Assembly: GCA_037044905.1 (NCBI GenBank)
Contig: JBAOKB010000105.1
Location: 248,001 to 312,000 of the forward strand
DNA length: 64,000 bases
From: Hortaea werneckii
Taxonomy: Eukaryota; Ascomycota; Dothideomycetes; Mycosphaerellales; Teratosphaeriaceae
Reading direction: 5' to 3'
This document shows positions 10,801-23,351 of the stretch, piece after piece (position 1 is the first letter of the stretch; each line of letters begins with the position of its first letter). The notes beneath the pieces are model-generated. The model saw nothing but the letters and a program-made list of their open reading frames with translations. It did not search any database and had not been told where the DNA came from. The position numbers and the translations under genes were made by a program.

Positions 10801-12136
10801 CCAGCAGAGTCCCTGAACGATTGGCGCTTCGATCCGGCACTTTGAGCCGACTTCTACGTTACGCCTTGGTTCGAATGTCTCGAGATGTGGCAAAAATAAC
10901 TCACAAATTTCGACGAAAGGATGTCGGTTTGTGATGCTAGTTCCGGCCGGAAGCAGACATCATGCCACGCCGGGCCATGTTTTAATGTTCTTCGGATCCT
11001 CGGGGCCAAGACGGGATCTGAGCAGCGCAGCCATGCAGCCATGCTGAGCCATGCCAACCCAAGTCTCAAGTATCTTCCTTCGACCAGAGTGCCCTGCCAC
11101 AGCATCGCCCCCCTCGCATTCGCAGCGAAAGTGTGAACATGAGACAATGCCAATCACAGACACTGAACATGTGAAGCACTAGCTCCACGCCCAATCACAC
11201 CGTCTCGTCAAAACCCAAAACGAAAAGCCACCCCTGTGAGATAAGCGATGTGCTGCGAGGTGCCGAACGACCCTTCACTTCTCCTCTGAGGGGGAGACGG
11301 ATGGTGATATGAGTCTTTGCAGCGTGCGATACACCATCGGCACTGCGCAGCTGTGCATCGTGACAATCGTGAGATGCGACGGAGGTAGTGTCTGCTTCAT
11401 AACGTGTTTGATGTGCGGCGGTGCAACGGTGGCTGGCCCGCGCTCGGCTTACCGATCTGATATTGCAATTAAGGGGTCCTTACCGCCGGACGCGGCCCCC
11501 CGGAATCACGGGAAATCGGTTTGGGTTTTTTTTCTCCCTCAAACCTCACCTGCCTTTCGTCAGCCATGCACCTTGCTGCATCCAGAGTGGGACTGGAGGT
11601 TAAACCTTCGACTTGTCCAGGCCTTTTGACACGGAGAGTTTGTGATTGCATAACTAGCGACCGTTTCGTCCGCTCGGTACACGTATCCGGCGACGCACGA
11701 GGATGTTGACCCAAGAACCAAAAGTACCGTTGCCGGCTAGCCATCCATGTCCTCTACTCGACCAAAGGGTATTACTGATCAGTCCGTCTTATTATGATGA
11801 TGATGCTAGTCCTGGGCGGGCTCAGCGGGCTCAGCGCGCGCGCGAGATCGTGCGCGCGTCCTCTCTGGTTGGCCTGCCCTACCCACTCTTCATTGGGCGT
11901 TATTACCAATACGGATGCGCTTTGACTCCGCGGTGCGATCGCGCAAATAATGCGGTGGCCTGCGTCGTGCGGCGTATATCAACCGTTTGGCCCTCTCCCT
12001 CCCAGCTCGGCTGTCTCTTTCCGTAATCCGGCCTTGCTTCAAATGATGCCCTTGTCAGCCCATCTCTAATCACTTGATTACCATTACAAAAGCTCTGCCA
12101 GTGCTCGGCCAGGGTCAACTTCATCTATCTCCAGTC
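7851..12136. other. gene-poor region upstream of the Fluffy-type regulator
   Basis: I see no supportable gene in 4.3 kb. The open frames are short, overlap on both strands and show no domain. Features that can be pointed to: TACCT-type words at 8160-8175 and 8231-8248, a G+C-rich patch at about 8530-8780, a direct repeat GAGTTCCGC around an alternating CG palindrome near 8983-9006, and alternating CG tracts at 11834-11844 and 11852-11858 preceded by two copies of GCGGGCTCA. There is no terminal repeat, polyprotein frame or clear RIP-like AT-rich block. Confidence 0.45.
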
Positions 12137-13206
12137 ATGTCGCCCCTACCTCTTTCACCTCTCAAGATGCCTCAAAATCACAGGACGTCTTCCTCAGACT
12201 CTACGGACGCTATCCGAAAACGTGTGTGCAAGGCTTGCGATCGCTGCAGGCTAAAGAAGAGCAAATGCGATGGCTCATCTCCATGCTCGAGATGCAAAGC
12301 TGACAATGCCATTTGCGTCTTTGGGTTAGTCATTTCACCTGCTCCGCATCGTCCTTGCGGCAACAGCTAACAGCATGTAGGGAGAGGAAGAAGTCTCACG
12401 ACAAGATCTACCCGAAGGGATACGTGGAAATGCTCGAGCAACAGCAAAGTCAACTAGTATCTGGACTGCAGGAGATGTACCGGCGATTACTCAATGCCCA
12501 AGCATGGACTGGACCAAAGCTGGAGGAGACGGAAGGTAACCCGTTGACGCACGACATCCTGAAGGCGCTCAATTTGCTGGAAACGAAACATGACGGGAGC
12601 GGAGACGTCGAAATGTTCGAGGAAGACTGCTCTAAGTTGCAGTCCAAGCTGGTCGCAGAGGGTGCTGGGTACGCGCACAGGAGAGGGTCTGTCAGCTCCG
12701 ACTCCGAGCATAGCCAGCAAAACGGCCACTCACGGTCTGCATCTCATGGCAACGTACCATCCCGGTTTGAACCATTCAGAGAAAGCTTCAACTTCGGTAC
12801 CACCAGCTCTCCGTCGCCTCGGTTGCAGAGCCCAGTACAACGATCGCGGCCCACTTTCCCACCCGCTCAACCTTCACCGTTGCAGCAATCCTCACCATTG
12901 ATGGCGAATGATCCGCAATTTTATCAGCCGGAGTGGGCAATACCTGATATGAGCAACCCGGAGATGATCATGCGTTCGAAATTTGCAGCGCGGGCGCCAC
13001 TTATGCACGAAAACATGGAAGCGCAGATGCAAGCAATCTTCGACAACACAACGTACGACTCGTCAATGACCTGGGACGACAGCAATGGGGCGGCCTTCTC
13101 TCAGCAATTCTCACAACAATACGGGAACCCAGAGCTACAAGACTTTGGTCCCTTGGAATATTCTCAAGATCTGGAGTTTAACAACTTTGTCTCCGTCCAG
13201 ACATGA
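12137..13206 (+). CDS. Zn(II)2Cys6 transcription factor of the Fluffy (conidiation) type
   Basis: This is a nuclear DNA-binding regulator. Exons are 12137-12324 and 12381-13206; 337 residues. The binuclear zinc cluster is complete near the N-terminus (residues about 31-58): CKACDRCRLKKSKCDGSSPC, then SRCKADNAIC. Directly after it comes ERKKSHDKIYPKGYVEMLEQ, the linker and dimerisation element that marks the Fluffy-like group and not the general Gal4 group. The rest is Ser/Pro/Gln-rich and ends in an acidic/aromatic tail, without the fungal-specific middle homology domain. ATG at 12137 is chosen because the in-frame extension upstream has no ATG. In Neurospora, fluffy drives conidial development; the same role here is inference. 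The gene has a very long gene-free upstream region. Confidence 0.85.
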
Positions 13207-14475
13207 GGGAAGACAGGAGAAGAGCTCTGTCTACCAACTTCAGATATGCGGCTTTTAGAGACAAGCGGATACAGTGCAAGATGGCCGTGCCGCTGCTTGA
13301 GTGTCCCGTTGGACTCATCTCATGTCGTGTTAATGGTTGAGATCTGCTCGCGCTAAAGCCGCTTCACACTGATGCTTTTTACAATTGCTGCGTTCTAGCG
13401 AAATCACTTGGCCCAAGAACGGGAAGGAGACCAAGGGGCTTGGGGAAATTGGGAGTTAGCCAAGGCAAATTCGGTCCAGTGCTGGAGTTTCTTGATCACA
13501 AGCGTGGGAATATCCTATGGCGCGTGCAGATAGATGAGTCAATAAGTCGCTCAATCCATGGAGAAGTTTAATCGTTAACCATGGAAATTCATGTCTTCGA
13601 CCCAATGCCGTTTGCCACCCGCAGCAGCTGTTAACTCTATGAAGCAGGACCCCGCACCAGTGTTGAGCGCTGCCCAATGACAGCCGGTTGTGGCATCTGA
13701 ACTCACAGTGCCCAGTCCTGTACCTCAAGGTTCGCATGAATACTTATTGGCTAGTGCACATTCACATGAACCTTGCTGCTCATTAGTCCAGCAAGGCCAA
13801 CCGCACGCAGGCTGATCCCAAGGCGGGCGAACAGAGGTGGATACATAGTAAGCGTAAGCTGAGCAGGCTGAGCAATCTCCAATGTGGAGACCTCTGGCCG
13901 ACCAGGCCACTAGATTGAGAGCGCAGCTTCGCGCAAGGATCATTTGACTCGGGATATATCACCACGTCGAGGAACAGACGATGCTCAGTCCGATTGCAGG
14001 AGGTAGCTTTAGGATTTGCGAGATGAAAGCAGTATGCCGCTGTCGTCTCAATAATAACACGACTGTGGAGGTCATAAACGTCCCGGAAAGGGAATCCTCC
14101 GCTATCCGAGCGCCAAGACCATTGTTTACATCCTTTTCTCCCATCTCGCTCCTGGAGACGATGTCCTCCAAAGTCATCGACATATCTAGATCAATGCCCA
14201 CCTCGATCTTCATGTGGGACGACAGCGATAGCCAGAGGTCTTGTTCTTCAGCCTGCAATGGCTGACGGATCTACCGAGTAGATTCTGCCTAAATGATGTC
14301 CTCCAGTCGGCTCCACAGCAGCTCTGATGGCAACATCATTGCCTCCAGTCGTAAGTATTTAGGGCCACGTTTGCAGCCCCTCTCATTCATTTGGAGCCGC
14401 TCTCTGCAACTTCATTTTCAACGAGTTGGACGTGACACAATACCTATTGCTTCGCTTCACTCTTCGTAAGCAAAC
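13207..14475. other. intergenic region, with an overlapping ORF pair of doubtful status
   Basis: No gene is confidently seen. At about 13959-14265 both strands are open for 94 to 99 codons. The minus-strand reading is acidic and protein-like (EVGIDLDMSMTLEDIVSRSE) but has no ATG at its upstream end, no homologue I recognise and no splice partner. The last 150 bp are the promoter and leader of the epimerase gene. Confidence 0.35.
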
Positions 14476-15533
14476 ATGGCAGCACAGAAGTTTAGCGATG
14501 CATTTACTCTTCTGCCCCAAGGCGGGATCATTCAAGAGTTTCGCGTTGGTGGGAAGAACATCGTGCTAGGATTTCCCCAAGCAGAGACCTATAAGAAGGC
14601 CCACCCATACTTCGGCGAGACGATTGGGCGACTAGCGAACAGAGTGTCCGGCGCGAAATTCAACCTCAACGGAAAGACCTACAGCCTGCCCGCTAACAAT
14701 GGGCCGAACTCACTCCACGGCGGAAACGAAGGGTGGGGAAAGAAGACATTCGATGGCCCGACGCCAACCATGCGCAACGGAAAGGAGGCTGTGCTGTTCA
14801 AATACTTGAGCAAAGATGGCGAGGAGGGCTACCCGGGAACTGTAGAGCTGCGGTTATGGTACACTGGAAGCGTGGAGAAGGACGAGGGCGTGGACAAGAC
14901 AAGTCTTGAGATCGAGTACGAGGTTGAACTTGTTGGTGGTGAGTGCGAAGAGACGGCTGTTGGTGTCACAAACCATAGGTAAGACAACAGACAGCAATGA
15001 AGTTCTGACTCGAGCTGACATTCCCGGATAGCTACTTCAATATCTCAGACGGCCCCACAATTGAAGGCACGAAGGCGACAGTGTCGACCAACCTTCACCA
15101 AGTCACAGACGACGCCGACATTCCCACCGGGGAGATCAAGCCATTCCCAGGCATGCCAGCGAACGAGGAGTTCACGTTCGGGCCGAACGACCCGAACCCT
15201 GACCATTGCTTCATCATGAACACCGACCCGGCCTCCATCCCTATTGACACCCGCAAGGAGCCCATGAAGCGTTTAATCAAGATGTATCATCCTGGCAGCA
15301 AGATCCACTTCGAGGCTCTGAGCACAGAGCCAGCGTTCCAGTTCTATGCCGGCAAGTCAATTGACGTTCCAGCTATGGATGGCGCGCCAGCCCGCGGCCC
15401 CAAGGCTGGCATGTGCCTCGAGGCCAGCCGCTATGTGAACGCCATCAACGATGAGAAGTTGAAGCATATGGTCACACTCAAGAAGGGCCAGACGTTTGGT
15501 AGCAAGACCATCTACAGAGGTTGGACGGATTAA
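14476..15533 (+). CDS. aldose 1-epimerase (galactose mutarotase)
   Basis: The enzyme interconverts alpha and beta anomers of galactose or glucose and feeds the Leloir pathway in the cytosol. Exons are 14476-14978 and 15032-15533; 334 residues, the normal length. Family landmarks: the GRLANRVSGAKFNLNGKTY strand pair, NGPNSLHGGNEGWGKKTFDG with the substrate-binding His, the catalytic-His motif VGVTNHSYFNIS, which spans the intron, the Asp loop NDPNPDHCF, and the C-terminal LEASRYVNAIN. The usual catalytic Glu of the last segment is best matched by the Glu of GMCLEASRY. No signal peptide is present, so it should be cytosolic. The frame is intact. Confidence 0.92.
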
Positions 15534-17783
15534 ACGAAGTGACTTAAGCTCCATGAATTGCTTTAACTTCGGCATGAGTAGCTGCCTATAGTTGTATAAA
15601 TCTATGGCATGACTGTGATCCATAGCGATTTGAATCCAACAAGCCTAACTTCAATCGCTGAGACTCGAACAACTTTCGTAACCTGTGAGCTGTTTAACGC
15701 GAAGCTCAGCGGGCACTCGCGTTATTGCCTGGACGTGTCTCAGGTGTTGAGGATGGTCAAGATGACGGTCGTCTTGCAATGACGTCGATGTATCATGAAC
15801 CGTAGCTTGCATGTAGACGACTCGAATCAGGACTCAAACTCCGAGGGTTTTCGTCAATGGACACTCATGAGCTGACAGGAGACTATCCTGCTTGAGGCTT
15901 TTGACCAGGTATCTTAGAAAGTTCCATACTCAACTCATCGTGAAGCACCCACTATCTGAGTCTCGCCCGGCGTGCGGTGGAGAAAAAGATCGCCATTGGA
16001 GGAAATGACATCGACTGATTCGAACCTGTCAATGCCACATGGTGTCGGCCCCAGCGTGGGCCCTTGGGCCTCCAGTGCTCCACGATCCACTGTGCGGGTT
16101 TGGCGGTGCGGAGCGAAAAAGTGTTGACGGGCTCAACGAGACTACTGCATCGTGCTTTTCGAATATAATGACCTCACTGGCCCTAGACTGTCCGTTGGAC
16201 GATGGCCAGGCTAGCGAAATAGGAGCGCTTAGGGTTCGCTTTCGCGGTCACCCGATGCTTCTCTTTGAGGAAGTAGCCGGTACGCCTGCAAGGCCTACGC
16301 ACTCCTGACCGAAAGAGGTGTACGGCAGGATTCATCACAAATTCACAATTTGCCTGGACGACCAAGTGCGTCAAAAGCGTCGGGACGTATTCATGGTCGC
16401 AGTCCAAAGCAACTTTAACGCCTCCTTCTGGAAGATGCTGAGAGACGCGTGGTTAAGTTCTTCCACCGGCAGCCTTAGGAGGAATCTTCGCCCGGTCGAC
16501 TTACCTCTCCGGTTGCCACTAGCTTTCTGAGTCAATTCACTAGGACATCGCTCTCGGCACCGAGATTGTTAGCCTGAGCAGGTTGAGGCGAGAGGTATAC
16601 CCAAATAGGAGCGTGCATGCAAGATTCGACCAGTTCATCCAGTTGTAGAAGACAGCAATGACAGCATCCAGTGGGCGATCATCGAAGCTAGAGCGGCTGG
16701 CGGCGACCAATTTTTTATTAAGCTTTCGGGAGAAACTTCGATACGGGTACTGGTGCGGTCTTGGTCATCAATCAGCCCGGTTGTCGGGTTTCGATGGTTC
16801 CTTGCGTGGTAACACAACAGTAGTACAGTCGGGTATCATGGCAGCCCCCCATTAGATCGACCAGATCAAGACAAGCAATGTAGTCTACATGCGCTACTAA
16901 AGCACGGGGAGCATATCCGTAGTGCAAGAAGCACATACAGATGTTGTAAAGACAAGTGTGCTCGCAACAAGTGGAACAAAATGGTAGAATTGTTAGAGCA
17001 TTCCATGTACGAGTCCAATCAACGTCACCAACGACGACATCACGTTCGAGAGCCCTTTGATCAATACATTGGGTCTCAAGGGCTCTCCAAGAGCAAGATA
17101 CAGTCGCAAACGCCGAAGCATAACATCAAATGCCTCGTTCTCCCTTTTTCACAGAAAGCCACCGACGTCGTCTCAGCATGACAACGACTTCATTTGCCGA
17201 TGAAGTATTTTCGTATACGGTAGGCTGGTATACTTGTCAAGCTTTTCCACATGAATCGGTGGGAGAGATGCTAAGCCCTCGCAGTAGCATCGGCCAAAAT
17301 CTCCTAGTGAAGCTAGTCGCTGTTGTTTAGCCGCGTATTTCGCAACGCAAATGTAAAGGACTGGGAGAAAGCATCGCTAGATTCTGCGCGTGAAGTTGCT
17401 TTTGCATGTGATAAGTCACCCCATTTGACTTTGCTGTTCGGCAAAATCTCGTCATTGCATCGCACGCACGAAGTTGGTCTTGACCGCGCCGCAGTTTTGA
17501 CGATCGAGATGCACAAAGTTACGCCATAGCAGTTGAGAACGCGTTCCAATGCAGTCAGTTGTTGTCAGACGTTTGCCGCCGACATGCCGAATGAGGCAAT
17601 GCCATATTGGTCTCTAGATTATAAGGCGTTCTTTATTAAACCGCTGTTTGTATTATTATTGTTTTGTCCATGATGTTGTACGGATTTTATTGAGAATTAT
17701 TTCAGCACAGCCACAGTCCTTCGTGCATAAAATGCCTTGGCAAGAATCCAACCTCCAAGTGGACTTCATTCATGCATAGTACC
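15534..17783. other. intergenic region with a short inverted repeat
   Basis: In 2.25 kb I see no supportable gene. A perfect 10-bp inverted repeat, GAGAGCCCTT at 17048-17057 and AAGGGCTCTC at 17078-17087, could form a hairpin with a 20-nt loop. From 17620 the sequence becomes AT-rich (3' end of the DOP1 transcript on the minus strand). Confidence 0.4.
17048..17087. repeat. 10-bp perfect inverted repeat (possible hairpin)
   Basis: GAGAGCCCTT (17048-17057) is repeated in inverse as AAGGGCTCTC (17078-17087), with a 20-nt loop. The flanks are partly complementary too, so the stem may be imperfectly longer. No gene adjoins it closely; its role is unknown. Confidence 0.6.
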
Positions 17784-20700
17784 TCAGTCTACAATACTCC
17801 TAATATCTAATAGATCACTTAGCAGTGTAGCTCTGCATGCCTCAATTTCTGCCGTCTCCATGCTGTACACACCCTCGTAGGAATGGATGCTTAGTTGACT
17901 GAGTAGTGGTCTTAGTACGCTTCCACTGAATTCCTGGCGAGACATGGCCTTAAGGTCGTCAGCATCTGGCAGAGACGCAGGGCCTGATAACAGATGTCGT
18001 CGTGTTCGTGTCATTTCAGGCGTCTCGTCTACAGCACGTGCAGTATGGCTATCATCCAAAGCGGACGAGCCCAGCGTCTCCGCAACCTGGTCGGCAAGCG
18101 CTTTGGCTGTCATTCCTTCCGGACCGTATACGGCATCGACAGTATCTGATATGTAGAGCCATTGGTGTAGCTGGAAGTCATCGGGAGACAGCACGGTCAG
18201 CTGATCGAGAAGCTTGAAGGCTTGCAAAAGACCCAAGTTGCTGAAGTTTTGTTCGGAAGTATTGCCAGGAAGTAAGCTTGTCAGCGCAGCAAGCAGAACG
18301 TCATTTATCGTCGGCCATAGCGGAGCCAGCTGAGTAGAGCTCAATGCGAGCACGAGAGCTCGGCAAAGCATGTAGAGTTCAGCCTTGATTGCGGACGAAG
18401 GAGACGAGGTGTTCGTGGCTGCTGAAAGCTCCACAAGCTTCTCATCAAAATCGCGAAGATGCGATGCCCAAGTGTCTTCCGGCGAAGCAAGTAGCAAGAG
18501 ACAGATCCGTCGTAAGTTAAGCTGCGTCCTGCGATCAGCCTCAAGCCTTGCAGCGTTCGCTCCTACTCCAAACATTATACCCGCACTGGACGGAGGCGTA
18601 AGACGCGCCAGGAGATCCGGCATACGATCTTTCTCGCGCAAGCCCCATTGATGCAGCACGGGGAACCAGCCCTCCTCCATTGCGATTGCGGAAGACGATA
18701 AAATCTTGGGGTCATTGAACGCATCGGAGACTTCCTTCTTCCAGACTTTGACAGTAGGTGATTTCTTTTGCATCTGCTGCAGGAGATCAAGAACACCGGT
18801 CGTGACGTTACCAGGAAAAGCCTTTGCTTTGAAAACCGGCGCAATTAGGCTACTGCTGATCGTAGCGACCGCCGTGTTGATCCTCTCATTTGTCTCAAGG
18901 ATCGTCTCACCATCGTGTATTGCATCTTTCAATACCGTAACGAAGTTATTGGCATGGTCAGCACGAAGAGGCTCTTGAATCATTTCGCTGTGATTACTCG
19001 AACTGCTCTCCACGATTGCACTGGTCGATAATGTAGCAAAGGTCGCGGCAAGCAGTCGTTGGAATATGTCACCCAGTTCTCGCTTCATCTTTTTCTGCTC
19101 ACCAAAATTTGTGTTCCCTGTCTTCTGAGCCAACATGTGGACGAGACGCACTAGTGGAGACAACACCAGTCGATAAGGTAAGGGGTTGCCGAGCACGTCT
19201 CGTAAGAAGGATATAGAGTCTGCCCAAAGCTCGTCCATGGCATCGTCTTCGGTGGATCTGAGGTATGCAAGTAAGAAGAGTGCGACATCTGTGGCTGACA
19301 GAGTCGTCGACTGGCTTGACAGACGGTCAGGAGGAAGAGCTGCAGGGTTGGTACGGCTGCACAGAGCATCAAGTATCGCAGGAACAGTGTTCTTAGGCCG
19401 TGAGCCATGCATAACCTGGAGCAAACTGAGAGCTGCAGAAGCTTCGCCAGTCTGCTGTCCGAACCTCCACCGAGCAATGACAACTTCAAGACTTTCCAGC
19501 GGCTCCACGAGGAACATCTGCTCCAAGAGATGCCGGGTCTTATTGCGAAGCCGTATAGCCATGTGTGAAGTTGTGGCCGCGCTGACGATGTCAAATCCAT
19601 CGGTTTCGGACGGATGGTTGGACCAAGTCCAGATGTTCAAACACGTGCGGATGGCATCTTGGAACGCTAAGACGACAGTCAAGCGGCTATTTGATTGTGC
19701 TGTCTTGCTTGGGGGCCCTTCAACTTTGAAGAGACTAGGCGCCATTGCGCCCCACGGTCCGTTAGCCTGTTGTTGGTGCGTGACCGACGCTTCTTGCGTT
19801 GTGTCCGCCACTAGACTGTCATGCGCTCTCGCTAGTATCATTTCCAAAGCTTCGAGGAGACCAAGGATGACAACGTCGGGGGCTGCTCCTTGCCCTGGAG
19901 GCTCAGCCACAGTCATGTCCCTCAAGGATTCAAAGGCCTGCCCGATCGCACCGCATAGACTTTCGACCAATGGCAACAAGCTCGCGAAGATGGAATCTGC
20001 AAATGTGGGAAGAATTCTGTGAAGGAACTCGAGCCATTGATCGTAATGGAAGTGGGCAGCTTTCGAAGTGAGTCCGACGCGGATGCACTGCAGCAAAAGA
20101 GGTGGCGGAAGAAGAGAAGGCGCCAAGTTTGTTTTACTGCTCTCAGGCTTCGGTCGGACAGTCGAATGTTGTTTAGTCCCTGAGGGAGATCTCACATTTC
20201 GATCGCCGACGATGTCGCTCTTTTGTATGTCGAGACGCAACGTGATCGCGGTGGGTATAAGCCGTAGTAGATGGACATGCAATGTATTTTGCTGCTGCTC
20301 TACTGCAATGAGAAGACGCTCGATGAGGCAAGCTTCAAGGTCCAGATCACCCAGCTCATGACGAATAGGGCTGTTGAGGAAGGAATCCAGTAGACGCAAA
20401 GCGCTGTCTTCGAGGTCTAGCGAGTGCGAAGCACGGTGTGACAAGATGTCTGAGGTGCACTTCGCCACGAATATTGCGCCACTTTCCGCTTCATCTGGTG
20501 GCGACTCCATTTCAAGCATCAATAAACAGTTCCAAGGCCAGTCTCCACCTGTGCAAAGTACACCGTGTACGATGTCGAGAAGGTACTTCTTCTCGCGCAA
20601 GCACTGACGCTCATCTCGAAGTTCTGGTCCATGCTTGGAAACCAGCATGAGACCCTTGATACGCCTTAACAACACTGTGAACACTCGGTCAAGACCTGCC

Positions 20701-23351
20701 ATACCAGACAGCCAATGCTTGACGAAGTCTGCCTCGCTCGGAACCGCGTCGATGAGCGTCTCCAGTACAAGGAGAAGCGGCTCGCTCAAAACGTCCAGAC
20801 GCCTTGCGAGGCGCGCGGGATCAGAGGCGGTGGGAGCTGCACTTCCTCTGCGAGACGTTGCGCTGTGCGGCCCAGAGGGCACAGAATGGGCCCAGGTAAT
20901 GGCAAACCCTTTAACCGCGGAATCGTGTCCACTAGCCTTTCCCCTGTTGTCACGTGGAGAGTTTGCAGAGCGCAGATTGCTCACCAAGGAAACCTTAACG
21001 GCATCGCTGGGCGCAAGTAGGTCGTCTAACTGCCATATTAACCGTGTAGCCTCCACGTGGTACTTGGACCGAAGAGGGGATACGAAAAGCAAAATCTGAG
21101 CCGTGATTCGCGGCTCCAGATCCTGCAAATCTTGCAACGTAATGAGGGATCTGCCCAGAAGGGAGGTACACACAGATACGATGCACGTAATTGCAGAGAA
21201 AGGCAGGCTACTTTGCTGTTTGTCCGAGGAATGGAGCTCGCTGTTAATGGTGTCAACGAGCTGCTGAATTTCTGTGAGCAAGGGTGTCTGGATTCTGGAA
21301 AGCGCAGATGACAGCAGATGCGTGGACATATCTAAGCAGGCCAGGTCTCGTTCGCGTAAGAAGGCTGATGTTAGGTGCGCAATACGGGCCAGCAAGCCCC
21401 TACCCACATCTGAAGATCGGAAGGGCGCGCGAGCTTTGCTGTTGGTGGACTGCGGCGTGCAATAATGCTCTTCGATTGCAGCCCGCATCTGACCACCAGC
21501 TGGCGAAGATTGGCCGTCGTTCGCTAGATCTGGTAGCTTGAAAACACGGGAGGGCAGCAGGTTCAGCAATCTTGCCGAAATTCGTAAAGCTGCTTGACGC
21601 ACTGCCTCACTCTCGACGCTTGCTTGGCTCCTGACGATAACATCGAGCAAATAAAACGCGCAAAGAGGAATGTGCGTGGTGAGCATCTCCTCGTCCTTCA
21701 CACTGAAATGTTCCAGCACCCACTCAAACAGGTTCAGCCTGCTCAATGCATCGCTACTGCTGTCATCGCTGCTGTTGTCACCTGCTCCCTGTAAGAGCTC
21801 GAAGAATGTTGCCCACATGAGGTAGGCCTCCACACCGTCGAAGAACACATTGGCGCTTCGTAGCACTTCCGAGACCTGTGCTGAAGAGGCCTTCGTACTG
21901 TAAGCATGGAGGCAGCGAAGTGATCGCATGAAGAAATCGGGAACCAGTATCTGGCTGATCTCCCATCGGTCCATCAAGGAGAGGCAAATTCTGAATGGGC
22001 GAGCAAGGTCTGCTGGGCGTTGAATGTCCGTTTCAAACATGGCCGAAACAGAAGTCCTTAGGGGTGCCCACGAAAATGCCTGGAAGTATTCCGCTTGTGA
22101 ACTCGCTTCTGAGCCTTCAGCGGAGGGGTGATCGGTCACGATTCTCATCCTTTGGCTCAGGTCCAAGAAGCCACGTCCAAAGGCGCTTGTTCAGGCTCAT
22201 GTCTCGCCGCAAGAGTACAAGAAGGGCTGCTGAGACTAGGCGCTCTAAGTCTACCTTCTCTGCTTTGCTCTGCAGAATAGGCGAATGAATTGGCAAGTGG
22301 GTTACCAGCAGTCGAGAAACCCTCGCTGGACCAACATTTGAGCATCTGAAAGGCCAGCTACAAAGCATCGAACCAGTAATCCCGGCTCTGGTGATGTCGC
22401 AGCCTCGGCTTCAGCAGATATTTCGTCTGAGACATCCACAGAGTCATCTTGCGATTTGGTTGCGAATCGTGGCAATTTCCGAACCATGTAATTCAAAGCA
22501 CCCTGTCGTCTTGAGGGGCTAGTAATGACGCATAAGAAGAAGCATTGCCAAAAATAGCCATCGGAACCGTAGTGCGTAAACTTGCGCTCCAACAAGTCGA
22601 CATTGCCGAATGCTCGATCAAAGTCTTCGCTTGTCTCTTCTTCGATGGCTGGCAGCAACGCCAGAAGCAGTGACTTCAAAGCTGGTCGAAGATCTAAGCT
22701 TGGCAATGCTAGAATATGTTCCTCAAACAAGGGATATAGAGCCGGCCTGACCGAGAGCGATGCAAATGAGAAGACCGACGCTAGGCCTGGCAGATACTCG
22801 TGAAGATGAGCTGATAAATACTCGTGCTGAAGATGGTCAGTCGCTGGAATGATGAGGATTTCTTCGTGAACATACGCTAAATGTCGAAAAGATATAGGCG
22901 TAAACTTCAATCGCCTTCTGATGGACTCCTGACGGCAATGCAGGATTCAAACATTGCGCAAGTTTGGATGTTACTGCAGCCGTGTGTGGAAGGAATGGCG
23001 TCTCCTTGGGTTGACTTTGTATGGCCTGTTTCGTTAGATCGTAAGACTTCAGATGCGTTAAAAGCAGCCAATACCTTCAATAAACGACCGAGAAAGGCAA
23101 TGTAGTCTGCCCACTCTTGAGGCGAGGTCTCCCACGTGCTTAGAGCACGCTCAATGAGTGCTGCATATCTCCGCAGACTTTTATCGGCTTTATAGAGACC
23201 TGTCCATGCATTAGTTCTGTTTCTTGATTGTTGAACTCTGGTAGACGCACATACCGTCCTCTACCGCTCGGCGAGAGCGGGGGACCGGTGAAGAGCGACC
23301 AGAACTGGCTGGCGACGCCGAGCGGCCAACACCCGCCGCATCAAGGCTCAT
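17784..23351 (-). CDS. DOP1: DOP1/Dopey family protein, endosome-Golgi traffic, with two indels
   Basis: Dopey proteins are large peripheral membrane proteins needed for endosome-to-Golgi recycling, with the flippase Neo1 and Mon2 as partners in yeast. In Aspergillus DopA affects development. Minus-strand exons are 23351-23255, 23199-23075, 23025-22876 and 22826-17784; about 1804 residues, the family length. The Dopey N-terminal region is clear: LYKADKSLRRYAALIERALS, EWADYIAFLGRLLK, LAQCLNPALPSGVHQKAIEV, HEYLPGLASVFSFASLSVRP and LVQRGFLD(L)LVTHLPIHSP. Two indels lie 200 bp apart and cancel: a missing base at about 22321 (GFLD then LLVTHLP) and a surplus G in GGGG at 22125-22128. Between them the alternate frame encodes the conserved DMSLNKRLWTWLLGPEP, so no intron explains the gap. 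The remaining 1,450 residues are uninterrupted. The gene shares its promoter with MON1. Confidence 0.93.

Noticed and set aside
13959..14265. Open frames on both strands before the epimerase gene
   Set aside because: The minus-strand frame looks protein-like but lacks an upstream ATG and a splice partner; the plus-strand frame is its shadow.
15640..15850. tRNA B-box-like words (GTTCGAGTC, ATTCGAGTC in reverse)
   Set aside because: No matching A box, acceptor stem or T-arm pairing could be drawn.
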